Shown here: positions 11,408-23,812 of the stretch, piece by piece
Numbering within the stretch: the first letter of the stretch is position 1
How the letters are laid out: each line of letters begins with the position of its first letter
The notes under the pieces: generated by a model
The model's input: only the letters and a program-made list of their open reading frames with translations
The model's database searches: none
Told to the model about the DNA's origin: nothing
Translations under genes and position numbers: made by a program
From: Diphasiastrum complanatum
Taxonomy: Eukaryota > Streptophyta > Lycopodiopsida > Lycopodiales > Lycopodiaceae
DNA length: 64,000 bases
Assembly: GCA_029204225.1 (NCBI GenBank)
Contig: CM055104.1
Span: 50,360,006-50,424,005 of the forward strand
Reading direction: 5' to 3'

Positions 11408-12045
11408 TGTTGTGTGTGTATTTTTTGTCGGTGAGAAGCCCTTCCGCCTATGAAAGAGGGTTAGAACACTAGATAGGTACCTTGCACTAACTCTAATCCA
11501 CTTAACACTACTTCCACTAACTCTAACCACATGCATTCATCTTGATAGAGGGTGAATAGAGAAGGAGAGAGAGATAGAAGAAGAGAAGAGGGTAGAGATG
11601 GAGATTAGCTCAAATGCTCAATGTCATGCTTATGGAGAAACTTTAACTAGCATAAAGCAAAAAAAATGAAAACTCGAAACAATAAGCAAATCACAATAAG
11701 AACATAAGCAAGATTGATAAGCAAATGAGGATGCTTGAGCTCTCAAAATAATAGAGTCTCCTCCTCTCAATTAAGCATGGAAATGGTGTCTTTTTATCTT
11801 TGGGGTGACCCTTGCCCCTTGCTTCCTATTATCTACTTGCAAAAGATGGGATTGTAATCCACACCATCCACAAGAAACATAAATGAATCTATGGTGTAGG
11901 AAGAAACACACCCCACCTACCACCATTTGACTTTTGACTAATCCCAGAAACTTAGTAGCTTAACTTAAGCTTAACTTTGGCCTTCTAATATTGTTTTAAT
12001 TGCGTGGCCCAAAGTCAAGTTTATTGCCAAAATTATTCCTCAACA
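11408..12045 (-). repeat. 5' LTR of the gypsy element
   Basis: On the minus strand the LTR begins TGTTGAGGAATAATT at 12,045 and ends ACACACAACA at 11,408. The ends form the inverted repeat TGTTG/CAACA, and the primer site follows one base later. It has a purine-rich tract near 11,550-11,600. The partner LTR is outside the window, so the ends rest on the inverted repeat and the primer site only. The next five bases outward are ATATC (plus strand, 12,046-12,050), the expected target-site duplicate. Confidence 0.7.
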
Positions 12046-13559
12046 ATATCAAAGCCTAGGCTTGCATTGATCGGAAGCTGGAGATGCTTTTTGCTTTTTT
12101 GTAGCTTTTTGTTTATGTTTGTGAAACTAACCTTCAATTAAGTGGCTTTATAATATATTGATTGTTTTCAGCCTAAAGATCAAAGTTGTGGATGTTCTTC
12201 ATAGCCATAACTACAAATTACTTGATTTTTATGGTATTTTTCAACTAGTATTCATTGTTTTGGCTTGATATTCATTGAATGTATTGTATGTTAATGATTA
12301 TTGAGATTGTACTTGCTGTTTTTTAGTCATTATGATAGGTTCTAATGATTTCATGCCCATTATATGGTCAATATCAGATCAAGATTATATTTTGGTCAAA
12401 TTTTGATGATTTTGGCTAAAATTCATTAGTAAGAGTTGATATTGAGCATAATAAAAAATTTCAATGCTTGCATGAGATAAAATTAAAGTAGTTAGGGTCT
12501 AATTGCAATTGCATGTGGTTGTGATTCATCACCACATGCCAAAAAAGTTGAAAAATGGTCAAAAAACATGGCACTTTTTAACTTTTGGGAGTTTGAGTTG
12601 AACACTATGCATAAAACTTTGTATGCATGTGCTCAAAGGTGCAATGAAGCTATCCAGAGGTTGTGAGCAATTTCAATAGGCTGTTCATATTGCAAGAGTC
12701 CTAAAACCTCAAAAATTAGTGTATTTGTAATGATTTTTTAGTATGAATAACTTTTTTATATATAACCGATTGTCATATCATGCGTCCATGATGACACCTT
12801 GCCGCGTAGAAACAATACGACGCTCTCAATCTTTTTCTCCTCATGAATACCACATAGACTAAAATAATTCCTTTTGTTAGGTCTTCAGCATCCACACCGG
12901 CTATGGATCCAACTAGCATGACTATGGAAGTCTCCCAACTAGTCTACGCTATGGCTTCTCCAACTAGCTTGGATATGGATGCAAGAAAGACAGTCATGAG
13001 CATGGTGGTGAGTATTCTGAGGGTAAGATCCACTCTTCTCTTGTTCTCTACTTAGGAACTGAATCAACTGATGGCTTAACCTAACTCGAATGATGACTTA
13101 ACCTAAAACCCAACTTCACAAAGGCTTAACCTACTTGTGAAAGGCCCAATGATAAAATAAAACTAATTAACTTGGTTCATAGAAATTATAATACACAGTG
13201 TAACAATTATAAATCGTCATAGAGGAGAACTCTCAATGAAAGAAGATAAAGCTCTATTATGCAAATGAGGTTCTTTTTCCAAAATGGACTCTTCCACTCC
13301 TATATATACTTGGAGTGGTGGTCACTTACAAAAAGGCACTATGGGACAAATAGACCACATAGGCTTAACTTGGTACCATGGGACAAACCCCCGATGGACC
13401 ATAAACAACTGAAATCACTTAAGTTGAACTTATTCAGACTAGTTTAAGTTCCAATCTTCTAGACTTAGGCTTAGAACTAAACAACTTTAAGCCATTACAC
13501 TGATGGCGAAAAGGCCTAAACTTGACTGATCCAGTTTTAGGCTTAAGTCTATATCCTTC
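12046..13559. other. No gene; LTR-like promoter region of uncertain limits
   Basis: No coding signal is visible. The part 13,199-13,499 looks like an LTR on the minus strand. It would start TGTAATGGC at 13,499, has a TATATATAGG box near 13,300, and could end GTTACA near 13,199 (TGTAA/TTACA inverted ends). No primer site or polypurine tract could be confirmed beside it, so this is a weak call. The stretch 12,046-12,720 is AT-rich with nothing recognised. In 12,880-12,990 the octamer CCAACTAG occurs three times. Confidence 0.35.
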
Positions 13560-16119
13560 TCAAGATGGCTCAAATATTCCTCTCCGTCAAAAGATTGGCG
13601 GTCCCATGCCAATTGCTGCTACCTGTTGTCTTGTCTGGTCTTCCCGCAGCTCTGCATTGATGGTGACCCAGATTTTATGAACTTCTCTGCCAATATGATC
13701 CATCCTCTCGAATCAAATTTTGCCCAGAAATGGTTGCAGCCGATAGTAATCAAGCATGTTCTATAGAAATCCATATACGTACCAAGATTCAACCATGTCA
13801 ATGTAAAGTTCATTGGTGATCACCGTCCGATAGTAAAGCCTTGCCACATTGATGTAATCCATGGGTATTCTTAGGGATTTATTTAGATCCAAAACTATTG
13901 GCGGCAAATCTCTATCCTAGAAACAATTTAAGGTAGAAGGGAATGATATTAGACTGCAATGATCTGCAAAGTACCTAACGCGGTCTAGATTTGTATGATG
14001 TCTCTTGTAGAAATAGTTGCAATTGGCTACAAAATTAGCTGTTGGATCATCGGTCTCAACTTCATTAGGAATAATTGGCCAATATATTTTATTAGGAACC
14101 CTTTCTAGTGCGAAAACTTCTCTGCGCCTTATGGGATAATATGTTGGATTGACACGCATATTAGTTGGTGTCACGATATATCTCTCGAAAGCATATGCAT
14201 TTTCCAACATCATAGCACGTTGCCACTGAGGTTGTGGCTCCAGTGCTAACACTTTCTGCTTGTGAGATTTACATATCATGAAATCGGGAAGAGTGTACCC
14301 ACCTCAGTCCTCCCAACTTGGATATGCTTTATTAAACTCCTCTGACATTAACATCTAACGGCTAGGATTCTTTGGCATGATTTTGTGTCGTACCTATGTA
14401 GTTGTGGTAAGTGTGGGTGGTGGAGGGTTAGGTATGGTTGTGAAAAGTTCACGAGAGAGGGTTGGGTATTTGCGGAGTAGATAAGTAGTGCATGGTGAAT
14501 AAGGTTGAGTGTCGAGGTGGTGAGGTGATTGTTCATGTGGGGGGTAGAGGGGTGTGTCATCGAGTGAGGGTGATGAGGCTTGATAGGTGGTGTCAGTTTG
14601 AGTGGTAGTGGGGTTAGGCTCTTCAGTTGAGATGCCTCGTTCATGGTTCGTGGTAGTACCCCCTTGTGTTTTTTGAGGTTCCACCATTGCCGAGTGATAC
14701 CCTGGATTATCCCGTTGTTGTCCTATGTAGCGCGAAGGTCCAGGATCATCAGTTCCTACATCTTGTTGTCTATGGTGCTTGGCGTGTGTTTCTTCATGCT
14801 TTGTGTGTAATGTTGGTAGCTGTTGGCATAATGTTTTTAGTTGTCCTTCTAGCTCCTCAATCCATGTGTTGAGCGCAGTTTGATTTGCTAGAGTGGCCTA
14901 CTGCAATTGTTGTGCTTGCGTCTGGTTCACCATCAGTACCTGACTTAACTTCTGATAGGAAGCGAGAGATATTACGGTGCCCTCCGGGATTGGTGGTGCT
15001 TGGAACTGGTTGAAATCAATCCATTGAATATTGCCCATCATAGCGGCCCGTAAGTTCCTGTGGCTTCGTCGTTCACCTTCTAACTATGTTTTCAGGGTCT
15101 TGATGAGATCATCCCTACATTGTAAGCGTACTTGAATGTCCTTGTTAGTTCGGTGCAGCTCTTTGAGTTCAGTCATGAACTTTTTTTCTTTGTTTTTTAA
15201 TTGAGTGACCTCTTGTTCTAATTCTGTGGAATAAATTTGTCATTCTTGTCAGCTGCACGTTTTCCTCTTGTGAGAAGTTGCACCAATTCTCAGTATTCAG
15301 TAACAAACAGAAGATAGCACGATGCATGATTTGTAATTTAGAGACAGATTGATTGAAGAGTAGAGGTAATGCATGGCATCACTTTGAGCATTGATGGGCC
15401 ATCGCACATTTTCTAAAAGGTACTACCACTCCCCAATAGGAGGATACTATTGAGAGGTAGGTGCGTGGGATGGTGGGAGATTGTGTTGTACATTTTGATA
15501 CAATGTGGTGCACTGTTCATGATGGACAGATCGAGCAGATGGAGGGTGTGATGTTTGAGTGATGGTGATAGGGATTGGATATGTGTTGGCATTTGTGACT
15601 GGAGAAATAGAAAGTATTGTGGAAGTGGTGGCGGTAGCGATAGTGGTGGGTGTAGGAAATGGTGTGGTGGTAGTAGGTGGCATGTTTAACAGTGAAAGTG
15701 AGAATTCTTCAATGTTGAAGGATGTGTCAAAGACATTTGGAAAATGCATCGAAGATTGCATAGAGGTGGTTGTGACTGGTGCGGTGGAGAGTGGGAGTGT
15801 GTTTGTGGAGACAATAGGGGTGTAGTGGTGAGGGTGAGTGTGATGGGTAGTGTGACGGTGATGGTTGATGTGATGGGAATTGATGAGATGGTGGTTGTGG
15901 GTCACTTACCATGAACAACACAGGTGGGACACCAAGTTAAGCCTCTGTCTCCTTTGCCTCAGAATGTCTCGTCGAAGGATTTGATGTTGCAGTCAATTCT
16001 TCTTCAATGGCTTCCATGATTTTCACTACTAAATTGTCTTTAGGCATTGGATAGGGTGATTGTGATGTGTCTCCCATTTCGTTGATATTTGCATGCCCTT
16101 TAATGATGGATTTGCACAA
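13560..16119 (-). pseudogene. Degenerate long ORF: low-complexity, coiled coil and an unrecognised conserved-looking C-terminus
   Basis: Read on the minus strand, 16,119-15,937 gives a short acidic stretch. Next, 15,905-15,447 is rich in Thr, Pro, His and Ser. Then 15,260-14,780 has coiled-coil character in broken frames (for example QLKNKEKKFMTELKELHR and IEELEGQLKTLCQQL), and 14,687-14,394 is Pro/Thr-rich. Finally 14,340-13,560 reads as a compact domain in one frame with several stops; its clearest part is 14,279-13,917 (ENAYAFERYIVTPTNMRV, PNKIYWPIIPNEVE). I do not recognise the domain. The overall plan of disordered region, coiled coil and terminal domain resembles accessory ORFs of gypsy elements such as the one at 27-1,937, without visible residue similarity. 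No pol genes of this putative element are next to it. Confidence 0.45.
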
Positions 16120-16935
16120 CTACTGTTTGCTGCTACTGGATGAGTCTTTACCTTGTGTGTGGCCCTCTGAATATTCTTTTGTGTGTTGGCTATGGGCATG
16201 CTCTTTTAATCATTGTGACTCTAACTTTGCTTCCTTGCCTCGTGTGAATGGCACTAGTGTATTTCTGCTAGTGATGTGGTGCTGTTTGGGTGATGTTGGG
16301 AACAGACTGAGAAAGTACAATGAGCCCTGTTTTTATCTTGATATGTATTAGTTAGTTGCTTTATTTTCTGATTTTTTTTCTTTAATTCTGTTGTCTGTCT
16401 GCTTGCCATTTCAACAATTTTTTGTTGTATTTTCTTGTTTCAGAACATCAAGATATCATCAGATCAAGCATACAGTTAGTCTTTTTCTGTGAAAACCACA
16501 AGAATCATTATTTTTAGAAAATTTGTCTCACAACCATCTCAGACAGAATTCGCCCAATCCTTTTTAGTATGCACATTTTATTTTTGACCTCCACGAATTG
16601 GGCCTCAAAATTATCTCCACAATTTTTCTGTCACATCCGCGAATTCTGATCAGACCAATTTTGTACTGTCAGCCATTTTTTCTCATTTTTGTACAAAAAA
16701 TCACTTATAGGAACTCGTCGGTCCTCAAAGTAGTGTCTCAAAATTTGTGAACCTCACTAGAAAATCGTGGACACTGAGGACAAATTCTGGGAGAAATTGC
16801 ATATTCCTGTCCAAAAATGTCTATATAGGCCTCCATAGCCTCTCCATGAGTTCTTTCTAGATTTCTGCTCCCGAGTTCATGCTGAAATTTTTCAAAATTT
16901 TCAAAACTTCTAGAACAATCTAGAATCATTGCTAT

Positions 16936-18019
16936 TATGGCCTCTCGTGACTTGTCACTCTCCCTTCATCGTTGCAAGGCCCCTAAGTCTTATTTGGACA
17001 ATATCTTCTTGATTTCCATCAAGAATTATGCTAAGCAACTTATCTTAGCCAAGAATATTCTTACTAGTCTTGCTTTGATCTGACATACTTCACTGATCAG
17101 TAGAGCGAGAGTCTGAGCTGCCTACTCTACTTATTCACACGAGTTCTAGACCTTTCGGATCACGTCTAAGGGCGGTAGTTCTACCATCATCAACATCTCC
17201 CTAGACCATTTACAAAGCATTGATTTTCTAACCTGGGTGAGAGAATCCATGGCAAGGGTACCAGTTACGATGCCAAGTATTTAACCAAGTTTCTGATGGA
17301 CTATGAAAAAATAATTGTCCAAACCAATTTCGGGATCACCATTCGCCTCATCACAGATCCTAAGCTTCGGGCAGCATCAGAAATCCTGGTGGCCATGGTC
17401 GAGGTCCACACTATGAAAATGGATCGCATTCCACCTAGCAATCTATTTTCATTTACCCTCACCATGGATGACCCCACTCATAACTACAAGTGGGCCAAGA
17501 AAGTATCAAACAAATTGTGCGGGGCCCTAAAAGCTAGAAAACCCACCATGAAATGTGGATATCTTCTCCACATGTTGGTCACCAAGAAACTCGGACAAAG
17601 GATGGCCACGATTATCAAAGAGCTAGAAGACATCTATCCTAGCACCAAGAAGTGCACCCCATAGCTATCAGCCGAACCTGTTTCACTCACACCACCAACC
17701 AAGAAGTAGAAGAGTAAGGTAATCAACAAGAACGACACCATCTCCCCTAATATCTTATCCAGTGATATAGGGGTAGAGTATGTTGAATTCGACAAGAGCT
17801 TGAAACTCTCTCAAGTCCCAAAGGAGGTCCTAGCGCAGCAGGAGGCCTTACTCCAACAGGCCCAACAATGCCGACAAGTCGTAGCAACAGCAGGCAGCTC
17901 ATTGGATATAGGCGCTTTAGGTTCCGATCCAGTAGGCATGATTGTGTTTACTCAGACAACTTCCACAGTTCCAGTTTCCTTACCTACTCCGACAACTTTT
18001 GTTTTCAAACAAAAGTAGT
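16936..18019 (+). pseudogene. Degenerate ORF of probable transposon origin, function unknown
   Basis: An ATG at 16,936 opens a frame (MASRDLSLSLHRCKAPKSY) that is broken near 17,080 and again near 17,150. The longest intact piece, 17,296-17,664, is a mixed alpha/beta-looking segment (RLITDPKLRAASEILVAMV, LKARKPTMKCGYLLHMLV). After the stop at 17,662 a further piece at 17,800-18,018 is Gln/Thr-rich (QEALLQQAQQCRQVV). I recognise no domain. Its length, low-complexity tail and setting among gypsy debris suggest an accessory ORF of another retroelement. The 16,330-16,935 stretch in front has no gene and may hold a leader or an intron (TTTCAG acceptor-like signal near 16,441). Confidence 0.4.
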
Positions 18020-18159
18020 AAATGGATAGCACTTTTGAAAATTGCAAATTTGACATTGCTCATTATTGCACATTATTTTTTATATTTCTGGTGGTCTTCA
18101 TGATTAGAGAGGATTTTTCGTTGTTCTTGACCACTATTGCACTTCTTTTGTGTAGGATG

Positions 18160-19660
18160 ATGACTCACATGCCCATGACCATCGAAGAACTAAACCAGAC
18201 ATTGCCATGAAATCAGCAAGATTCAGATGTGCAAGCGCATGAGATCCACCACTTTTCTCGCATGCACGTGGACTTGCAGAAAGATATATCTCAAGGAGAC
18301 ACAATACACGAGGATATGTCATTCACAATGCATTATCATGAGGGCAACATGGATGACATGATGGATGCATTCTTCACAAATCCACCTGAAGCCACATTGA
18401 CGAGGGAAGAAGAGATGATTCATGGCTTGGCATCCACTCTTTTGTACAAGGGTGGACAAATGTCAAAGTTTTGAGCTTGTTCATTACTTTTTAACTTGCA
18501 AACTAAGATCGGGTGGTCGAATGCGAGTGTCACAAAGTTGTTTAGGTGAGCTTGACTTTTGGTGTATAAAACTCAATGCTTGTTTTGTATTTCATGTGTT
18601 GTGAGAAATTATAATTAATTATATGAATATCTTGTCGCAGTTTGCTCAGAAAAATGTTGCCTCCAAATACCACCATGGCGGAGTCTTGACAAGAAGCCAG
18701 GAAAATGCTATCGGCAGTGAACTTGGATTACAAGAGTAGTCAAGCATGTCCCAACGATGTCATTCTATATCGAGATGAGTTTGAGGCGGCAAGCACATGT
18801 CCACATTGTGGGGAACATTTTTACATGCAAGATTTACAAGGAGACACTATACCCGCCAAAGTGGTAATGCATTTTTCCATCATACCCAAGATATGCCATA
18901 TGTTTAAGTGCAGGTCCATAGCAGAGCTTATGACATGGCATTCGAGCAATCGTTCATCATATGATACTATGAGGATCCCTCGGTGTGGAAGCATGTGGAT
19001 GCTACTTGGCATGAGTTACGGATGAGCCTAGCCATTTTCATGTGGGGTGTTGGCGATGGATCATCTGAATCCATTCGGATTGCACTCCACATCATAGTGT
19101 ACTTTACCGGTTGTCCTTGTAAATTACAACATTCACACTTGGCTAAGTATCAAGTAGGGGCACCTAATGCTTGCCCTTCTTATATCGAAAAAATACAAGG
19201 CCAAAAATATGGACATATATATGGCTCCCTTGATAGATGAGCTAAATATTTTATGGCAACAAAAACAAGTGACTGATATATCAAGACCATGCAGACAAAG
19301 AGATTTTGTGGTCAATGAGATCTTGATGTGGATGATGCACAACTTTTTTAGATATGGGAAATATTCTGGTAAGATATTGTTTGCTATTGGTTCATGGTAT
19401 TAAATCTAACGTGTATTCACAAATTTTTTTTCGATTCAAACATTACACTCACAATTAAGTTGGTTGTTTTGTTTCAATGCAGGGCTCTCAACGAGTGGCT
19501 ACAATGCATGTCCCATTTGTGGCAAGTATCTGCAAGCATGTCACTCACAACATCTGTGAAAGATGGTTTATGAGGGCCACACTTGATACCTTCCACCCGA
19601 TCACCCTTTATGTGATGGGCTTGTTGCTCAACGTCCCCATGCCATTCATGTTCTCATTGC
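18160..19660 (+). pseudogene. CACTA (En/Spm) TNP2-type transposase, N-terminal and central part
   Basis: TNP2 proteins move CACTA elements. Spliced-looking fragments read an acidic N-terminal region (18,230-18,474, ending LLYKGGQMSKF). The TNP2 core follows from about 18,700: a cysteine pair in ACPNDVILYRDEFEAASTC, then CPHCGEHF, the phrase GDTIPAKVVMHFSIIP, IAELMTWHSSNRSS, and from 19,190 the LIDELNILW and PCRQRDFVVNEILMW stretches. A probable intron (about 19,402-19,483, acceptor TGCAG) is followed by a zinc-binding end reading YNACPICGKYLQACHS. Stops at several places (for example near 19,020-19,060) show it is dead. Its C-terminal continuation is at 21,739-22,082, beyond an inserted copia fragment. 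A related copy is at 56,640-57,722. Confidence 0.75.
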
Positions 19661-19734
19661 ACATATATGTAGTAGATAGTTTTTGTGTATGTAGTTTATG
19701 CTTTCCTTGGTGATGAGAGGGTTTTTGACAGAGG

Positions 19735-21240
19735 AGCTAAGGAATGCAATCTACAAACTCAATGGTTTGGTGAGGTTTGATCAATGCAAATCACAGGATC
19801 TAAAATCTTTCACATCAACCATGTGAAACTTAAGGTTGTATGTAGCTGCATATGCAAATAGTAGGCATAAGGAAGCATGTTTGACCACTGGAGAGAAGGT
19901 CTCAGTGTAGTTGATGCCATACTTCTAAGAAAAACCCTTCGCTACAAGTTTGGCCTTGTATCTCGAAACATCTCTATTCGGTCCATACTTGAGTTTGTAA
20001 ATCCATTTGCATTGCACCATGCTTCTCTGGCACTGGTTGCAATGTCCATACCTCATTCTTCTTCATAGATTCGTTTTTTAATTTCATGTCTTGGATCCAT
20101 TTGTCCTTCTCTAGACATTCATTTGCTTCCTCGAATATTTGTGGCTCTCCATTGAATCCACAAAACTCTTCAGATATAGAAGCTGAGCTACCTAGCAGTT
20201 ATAACTATTGCTTCAGCCCACAACACTCTTGGAGCCTTTAAATAGGGCATCATGCACCTAGCGGCTTCCAAGAGAATCCCGTTCTTTCTTTCTACAACAC
20301 CATTGTGTTGCGATGTATAGGATGTTGTCCTTTTGTGAATGATTCCTCGATCGTTGCAGAAATCAACGAATTGGTTTGAGATGTATTCTCCATCCCGATC
20401 TTTTTTTGATCTGCTTCACCTTATTTCTCGTGCATCTTTCTGCCTAGTTCACATATTCTGCAAATTTGTCAAATGCCCCTGATTTGTTGTGAATGAAGTA
20501 GATCGGGCAAACTTACTATAGTCATCAATAAAGGTGATATAGTACTTCGAGCCTCCTACTGAGATCATGTCAAAAGGTCCCGAGATGTCCGAATATACTA
20601 GCTCCAGAATCTTTGTCGTTCTGTAGGAGTCCTTGACAAAAGGAGTACGTGACATTTTATCTTTTATACATGCATCACAGGTCATCAAACTGGTTGCATT
20701 CGAGATGCTCACCCTTGTGATAGTTTTATGATGGCTTGCTTGATACGATGTCATTGAGTTTATACGGCATAGTCTCATGTGCCATAGAATATCTAACAAA
20801 TCATCATGGGTTTGATGTAATTGATCTGCAAGTAGGCGTACCTTCAAGTGATATAGGTTGCCTTTTCTTCTATCTTGTGTAATCAATGTACTGGTGCTTG
20901 CATCAACACGTTACATGTTTCGTGTGAAAATGTCACACGCATCTCAGCATCTGCTATTCTTGCGACTGATAGCAAGTCCTGCTGCAATGTAGGTACAAAC
21001 CAAATATCTTCGAGTCGTCTATCTCTACCATTTGTGTTGTGATCTTCTTGGTTTTAAACACTGTGTGACAAACCCACATAGCGCATTAGCATGAGAGAAG
21101 CGATGTTCTCTCACGAACAATGTCTTGCTTAGTAGCGGACTGCTTGGATCTCTATGGATCCTGCTTACAATGTCTCGCTCTCTGACGGACTTCTCTTCTA
21201 TATTTTCTATTTGTTTGTATCTGTATATTTGGTGCATCTA
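19735..21240 (-). pseudogene. Ty1/copia pol fragment (protease tail, integrase, start of RT) inside the CACTA gene
   Basis: On the minus strand 21,240-20,900 reads a protease-end/GAG-pre-integrase region in broken frames. The frame 20,886-20,449 gives a degraded zinc-binding segment (CDACIKDKMSRTPF) and the integrase core start (LELVYSDISGPF, then YYITFIDDYSKF). Further on, in pieces, comes the RT N-terminus: KWIQDMKLKNESMKKNEVW near 20,090 and YKAKLVAKGF near 19,940. The copia order PR-IN-RT is clear. It ends near 19,790-19,735 without RNase H or LTR. The family differs from the other copia elements in the window. The flanking 21,240-21,720 may hold leader or gag debris (an acidic frame at 21,699-21,463) that I could not assign. 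Confidence 0.75.
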
Positions 21241-21738
21241 GCAATTGCATATATTCAGAGTAATATCTTGATTAGATAGATTAAACAATCCAAGACTAAT
21301 CATAGATTACAAGAGCAGCAGATTAGGCACGTTCTAACATTCTTTTGCTGATGTCATCATATCATATCAAGGATTTATACTTTACAGTACTTCTTTGATC
21401 TTCTTTTTCCTTTCAAACGTGAGGTGTCGAAAGTATTTGACCTTCGAGTGTCTCAAATATTTTCATTTCGTGTCATTTGACCTTATCCTATTGTTCGCGA
21501 ACACTTCGTCTTCGAAGTCTTCATATTCGAGGTCTTCAAGATCTTCATTTTCGAGGTCTTTGAGATCTTTGAGATATTTGTCAAGTTGGGAGTCGAGAGC
21601 TAGCAGAGCTTTGGTGACAAAAACATTTTGTTTCTTCATGTTCCTTAATATTGTAGGTAAATAATTGGCTTCAAATTTGGAGATCCAATCAAAATCCAAG
21701 ATGCCTCCCTCCTAATATGAAAAGGTTATCAATATTTC

Positions 21739-22082
21739 ATGAATTCCGTAGTGGGAGAAATTGTTGTAAACCATCTTTTGGACCTGATGCACATATTCAA
21801 GAATATAGGGAACACAATTTGGGAGCACTTGACTAGTGCCAAAGAAAAAAAATCTGCACGAGACGACAAAAAAGAAATGGAAAAGATGGCCGATTTATGG
21901 CCACAAATGGTAGGGAATTTGATTGTCCTCCCAAGGCTCCATGGATCTTCTCGAGGAGAGAAGAGACGATTGTAAAGAAGGCAATTGCCTCATTTCAAAC
22001 TCTGAAAGGTTACATGCGAAGCCTTAAGGGTCCCTATACAAGGGACAACAAGCTAAGTAGACTAAAGTCTCATGCTACGTGA
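21739..22082 (+). pseudogene. CACTA TNP2-type transposase, C-terminal part
   Basis: Overlapping frames read LLDLMHIFKNIGNTIWEHL, ARDDKKEMEKMADLWPQM, PWIFSRREETIVKKAI and NKLSRLKSH. These match the part of TNP2 transposases just before the region usually ending in a GLKSHD phrase. It is on the same strand as the fragment at 18,160-19,660 and would continue it if the copia insert (about 19,720-21,720) were absent. A one-base shift near 21,930 separates the two frames. There are no LTRs at the borders, so the insert was probably trimmed by deletions. Confidence 0.65.
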
Positions 22083-23167
22083 AGCCCTTTGAAGCCACGA
22101 CAAATAACGAGGAAGTAACAGAGAGAGAGGGGGGGAATTTGCAATGGGGTGCAATTTTCATGTAAGCTATGTACATCATTCAAATGTCAAGCTATTTCTA
22201 CGTGAAATTTTCTACATATTTGTTATATATCTAAGACATTTTGTTCTTTCTCATTCAGTACAAAAAATAAAATGCATTGTGGATGCATGGACGACATTTT
22301 TGTACGGAGCACATTAACAAAAATAAAAACACCTATGATTGTGGCGTTATGGAAAATTTTACTCAAGAGAGTTGAGCAAGAACGGTTGACACCAATTTAC
22401 TCTCTTCTCAACTTGATTATTGTGGGACAATCAATGATATCCTATAAGTTTGATCTAGGCGATTCAGCTTTTTCATATTTGATATCAAATGGTTCAAAGT
22501 TATTTGCAATGGTCCCAATGCAACTGTCAAGAAAGATGAGGATCGAGATAAGCAAATTTTAATATATTTGATTTTAGCATTTACTGAGGACCTCGGAATA
22601 ACCCTCAAAAATTTGAGACTATGAAAACTCACTATTTTTAGAAGCACGAATTTCATAAATTTCTCTAGACCTCGAAATAAACCTTGGAATACTAAAGTTT
22701 TCTTGGGGGTTATACCGACGCTTAGACATATTCTCGCAAATATTTGAAATCTATGTCCTTCCCATGGCCTGTTGGTGAATGGAAGTGGAGAGGGTAATGG
22801 GATCCAGGGACGTACATGCCTTTGTCTTTCCTTTGGTTGTTTGATTCCTCCTCTCCCTCTTTATCCTCTCCTCACTTTTGATTCTTGCTCTTGCTCTTGG
22901 TTTTTCACTTCTTTATTTCTCCTCTTGCTCTTGCTCCTCTTGCTCTTGCTCTTGCTCCTCTTGCTTTTGCTCTTTTTGTTCTTCTCCTTGTAGAATCAAA
23001 GGGTAAGAAATGTTGCGAATCTTTCATAAGAAATGGAAGAATCTCAAACATTAGAAGCCATGAAAAGAATATATAGTACCTTCAACATAAGAATGATTGA
23101 AGTAGTTTTTCTTGTAAAAGCTAGACTTCTAATCAATGATATAGGTAATGATAATGAACGTGAAAAC
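22083..23167. other. No gene; CTTGCT-type simple repeat
   Basis: A simple repeat of CTTGCT/CCTCTTGCT units spans about 22,880-22,986 and creates a spurious leucine-rich frame. The remaining sequence has a few short frames without similarity to anything I know. It ends at the copia LTR start at 23,168. Confidence 0.7.
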
Positions 23168-23812
23168 TGTCAACATTTCCTTGCTAGTTTGAGGCCTAAA
23201 TGGCAATTTTTGTACATTGTTTTGGATCTAACCTTTCACAAGTGTAAAAGAGGCTTATATACTTTTATTTTAGTATATATTTTATATTGAAGAAGTCTCA
23301 AACCTCAGGACCTTCGAAATGACACCAGAATCATGTTATTTGGACATATAGGCCAAAATTGGCTATTTTAGACTACTAGTGCCCTAAAATTGGGTCCTAA
23401 GTTCTAGAGAGAGGAGAGAGAGTCATCTCTCTCACCTATATTAGGCTGAAATTCGTGGAGAACAGGCTGGAGAGACTTATTGTATTGTTGAGAGAGATCA
23501 ATAGATCATTGTCACAGTTTCTTCCTCCATTGAGAGCATTGCTTTGTGTATTGTCTTCAAGCTTTTGTGCATGATCTCAAGAGGTTTCCAAAAGTGGTAG
23601 GCTACTGTTGTAGGGCTGGTATGCTGTTGTTTTTGGCTACCATCAGTACCTTTTATTAGCTTCTTTTGTCTCTTGAATGCTTTGTCAAGTTCATGTGTAT
23701 CAAAGGTAGCATTAGGATGCTTTGCCATTTCTAGCTTTTATACCTTGTTATGCAAAGATCTTAGCCAAGTATTTTGGGAGTTTGGATCCATTCAATATCC
23801 AGCTTTTTCACA
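23168..23812 (+). repeat. 5' LTR, copia family 2, copy 1
   Basis: It starts TGTCAACATTTCC and ends TTTTTCACA. Its 645 bp length equals that of copy 2 (28,693-29,337), which lies in the opposite direction. Primer site TGGTATCAGAGC follows directly at 23,813-23,824. An AG-rich block (GAGAGAGGAGAGAGAG) sits near 23,405. Confidence 0.85.

Larger units (their letters stand above)
27..12045 (-). mobile_element. Ty3/gypsy LTR retrotransposon, composite and decayed, 3' end off the left edge
   Basis: Read on the minus strand the order is 5' LTR (12,045-11,408), primer site, leader, gag, protease, RT, partial RNase H, then a second PR-RT linker, RT, RNase H, integrase, spacer and an extra ORF. The PR-RT-RH-IN order is that of Ty3/gypsy elements. 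The integrase has no chromodomain visible after its GPY motif, and an extra ORF follows it. This is known for Tat/Athila-type elements, so a lineage of that kind is my inference. Every domain carries stops or frameshifts, so the element is not autonomous. The pol region holds two RTs in the same direction, so this is a fusion of two related elements rather than one insertion. The 3' LTR must lie left of the window. Confidence 0.85.

Noticed and set aside
12726-13499. LTR bounded by TGTAATG/CATTACA
   Set aside because: The 7-base inverted ends exist, but no target duplicate, primer site or polypurine tract supports these limits. A shorter LTR-like stretch inside is more plausible and is reported with low confidence.
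15447-15905. Val/Gly-rich plus-strand frame and His/Thr/Pro-rich minus-strand frame as possible real proteins
   Set aside because: Low-complexity GTG/CAC-rich DNA opens several frames at once. Only the minus-strand context fits a degenerate ORF, and I keep it only as part of that.
22772-22993. Leucine-rich frame resembling a membrane protein
   Set aside because: It is the translation of a CTTGCT simple repeat, with no homologous structure around it.
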